From JAVKSM01 sp039583705 (GTDB taxonomy: Bacteria; Actinomycetota; Actinomycetes; Mycobacteriales; Pseudonocardiaceae): a stretch of DNA of 13,122 bases. Made by a program: the position numbers and the translations under genes. Location: assembly GCA_039583705.1 (NCBI GenBank), contig JAVKSM010000097.1, positions 1 through 13,122 on the forward strand, written 5' to 3'. Of this stretch, positions 12,454-13,122 are shown piece after piece. The stretch's first letter is position 1. Each line of letters begins with the position of its first letter. A model generated the notes under the pieces. It was not told where the DNA came from and made no database searches. It saw nothing but the letters and a program-made list of their open reading frames with translations.

Positions 12454-12894
12454 ATGACCCTGCTGCTGCGAGAGGCGATTGGCGGCAGCCTGCGCCGGGC
12501 CCGCACTGCCCGGCGGCGCACGTTGCGGGACGTCTCGGGTGCCGCCAGGGTCAGCCTGGGTTACCTCTCGGAGGTCGAGCGGGGACGCAAGGAGGCTTCC
12601 AGCGAGCTGCTGGCCGCGATCTGCGACGCGCTCGAACTGCCGCTGCCGCAACTGCTCGGCGACGCGGCCGCGGTGCTGCGCCCGGTACGGCTCGATCCGG
12701 TCGGGAAGCCGGTGACCGTCGAGGGTGCTCACCGCCTCGAGGCGGCAGCCCAGCACCCCGACCCGACCCCGGAGCAGGCCAACCTGCGCCTCGCCACGAC
12801 CCTGGCTCGGGCGCTGCCGGTCGGGGCCCGGATCCCCGACCACGTCCCACCGGTCGCCGGCCAGGCCGACGTCGCCGTCGTGGCGGCCGCCTGA
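12454..12894 (+). CDS. clgR: XRE-family transcriptional regulator ClgR
   Basis: ClgR activates clp protease and other stress genes in actinobacteria. The 146-residue product has a Cro/C1-type HTH at about 11-66. 'TLRDVSGAARVSLGYLSEVE' (23-42) is nearly the family signature, followed by 'RGRKEASSELLAAICDALEL' (43-62). The C-terminus ends in Val-Val-Ala-Ala-Ala. Hydrophobic Ala-Ala ends in ClgR homologues are linked to degradation by the Clp protease, giving a feedback loop. ATG 12454 is chosen because GGAGGAGG lies 7-10 nt upstream and homologues start at this point. The frame continues upstream to GTG 12349, which overlaps the pgsA stop (GTGA) and would add 35 basic, Trp-rich residues; that is less likely. 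The middle and C-terminal part (71-146) is longer than in M. tuberculosis ClgR. Position after pgsA agrees with mycobacteria. Confidence 0.9.
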   Translation: MTLLLREAIGGSLRRARTARRRTLRDVSGAARVSLGYLSEVERGRKEASSELLAAICDALELPLPQLLGDAAAVLRPVRLDPVGKPVTVEGAHRLEAAAQHPDPTPEQANLRLATTLARALPVGARIPDHVPPVAGQADVAVVAAA

Positions 12895-12906
12895 GCCTGA
12901 GCCGAT

Positions 12907-13122
12907 GTGGTACTCCACGCGCTGGTCGTTGTGGTGGCCGCTTCCCTGGTGGCGCTGGTCGCGCTGGTCGCGCTGGTCGCGGTGAGCGCTCGTCGGCGCC
13001 GCGCCGCGCCGCGCCTGTACCGGGGCAGCCTCGCGGACGTCTGGCTGCACCGAGCGGATGTCGCCGTGCGGCGACTGCGGCGCTCTGCCGCCCGCCGCCC
13101 GCGGTTGGCGGCCGCCGCGACG
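12907..13122 (+). CDS. Unrecognised membrane-anchored protein, 5' part (runs off window)
   Basis: A GTG at 12907, 12 nt after the clgR stop, opens a frame of 72 codons with no stop to the window edge and almost all third positions G or C. It begins with a strongly hydrophobic stretch (residues ~1-28), which includes Ala-Leu-Val triplets from a 9-bp repeat and could be a signal anchor. An Arg-rich segment ('SARRRRAAPRLY') then sets the positive-inside side, and a basic helical part follows ('VWLHRADVAVRRLRR'). No family is recognised. In M. tuberculosis clgR is followed by pspA and genes for small membrane partners, but this start does not look like PspA. The start is weakly supported: no clear Shine-Dalgarno and a short spacer from clgR. 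Confidence 0.55.
   Translation, partial: MVLHALVVVVAASLVALVALVALVAVSARRRRAAPRLYRGSLADVWLHRADVAVRRLRRSAARRPRLAAAAT
12952..12978. repeat. 9-bp tandem repeat, three copies of GCGCTGGTC
   Basis: Three perfect copies (12952-12960, 12961-12969, 12970-12978) encode Ala-Leu-Val three times in the frame from GTG 12907. The repeat adds a hydrophobic helix turn and could vary in copy number by slippage. Confidence 0.8.

Noticed and set aside
12905..12985. Trp-rich 26-codon ORF from ATG 12905
   Set aside because: Tryptophan in nearly every third place comes from the CTGGTC repeat read out of frame; the frame from GTG 12907 is longer and more protein-like.
12289..13050. Minus-strand frame with 'RDQRDQRDQ'
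   Set aside because: The repeat peptide is the reverse reading of the GCGCTGGTC tandem repeat; it opposes clgR.
1..13122. tRNA, rRNA, CRISPR array, integrase or transposase
   Set aside because: I looked for cloverleaf-like sequence, regularly spaced repeats and DDE/integrase motifs and found none.

Overview
The window is chromosomal DNA from a high-GC actinobacterium (Actinomycetota). From about 1.65 kb onward, codon third positions are almost always G or C, and one sampled line (10081-10140) is about 73% GC. The gene order thyX / rnj / ftsK / argA (opposite strand) / pgsA / clgR matches the mycobacterial block that runs from thyX to clgR (Rv2754c-Rv2745c in M. tuberculosis). dapA, which sits between thyX and rnj there, is absent here, and so is cinA, which many actinobacteria carry between pgsA and clgR. 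The genus cannot be named from this sequence.

Region 1 (1-~1600) is compositionally different: sampled lines are 45-53% GC, with TTA and ATA codons and few clear promoters. It holds the 3' part of a TPR-like protein (probably the C-terminal part of an XRE-type regulator), an ATGA-coupled RibD-C/DHFR-like reductase, and the first ~21 codons of what looks like a RibD-type deaminase that is then disrupted. This is best read as the worn edge of a transferred segment. About 240 bp without a recognisable gene follows.

Region 2 (1650-3623) is ordinary high-GC accessory DNA: a minus-strand GNAT acetyltransferase diverging from an AlkZ/YcaQ-type (HTH_42) DNA glycosylase. Region 3 (3639-5113) is a compact minus-strand two-gene unit: a ribbon-helix-helix protein followed by a DUF4097 repeat protein. 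Upstream of the first gene lies an array of TGGCGTC half-sites spaced by one helical turn, next to a perfect TTGACA. This is the best candidate here for a little-described regulated module.

Region 4 (5228-10994, plus strand) is conserved housekeeping: thyX (flavin-dependent thymidylate synthase), a TIGR03085-type putative metal-binding protein 3 nt behind it, rnj (RNase J) and ftsK (DNA translocase). Region 5 (10991-13122): argA on the minus strand converges on ftsK with a 4-bp overlap of stop codons and diverges from a small, possibly frameshifted ORF whose stop overlaps the pgsA start. Then come pgsA, clgR (with a strong Shine-Dalgarno, a -10-like hexamer and an inverted repeat upstream) and the start of an unrecognised membrane-anchored protein that runs off the window.

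Several genes without a Shine-Dalgarno (the first GNAT gene, ftsK, argA, and perhaps the small ORF before pgsA) have a TANNNT hexamer 6-7 nt upstream of the start codon, the spacing expected for leaderless transcripts. I see no tRNA, rRNA, CRISPR array or intact mobile element.
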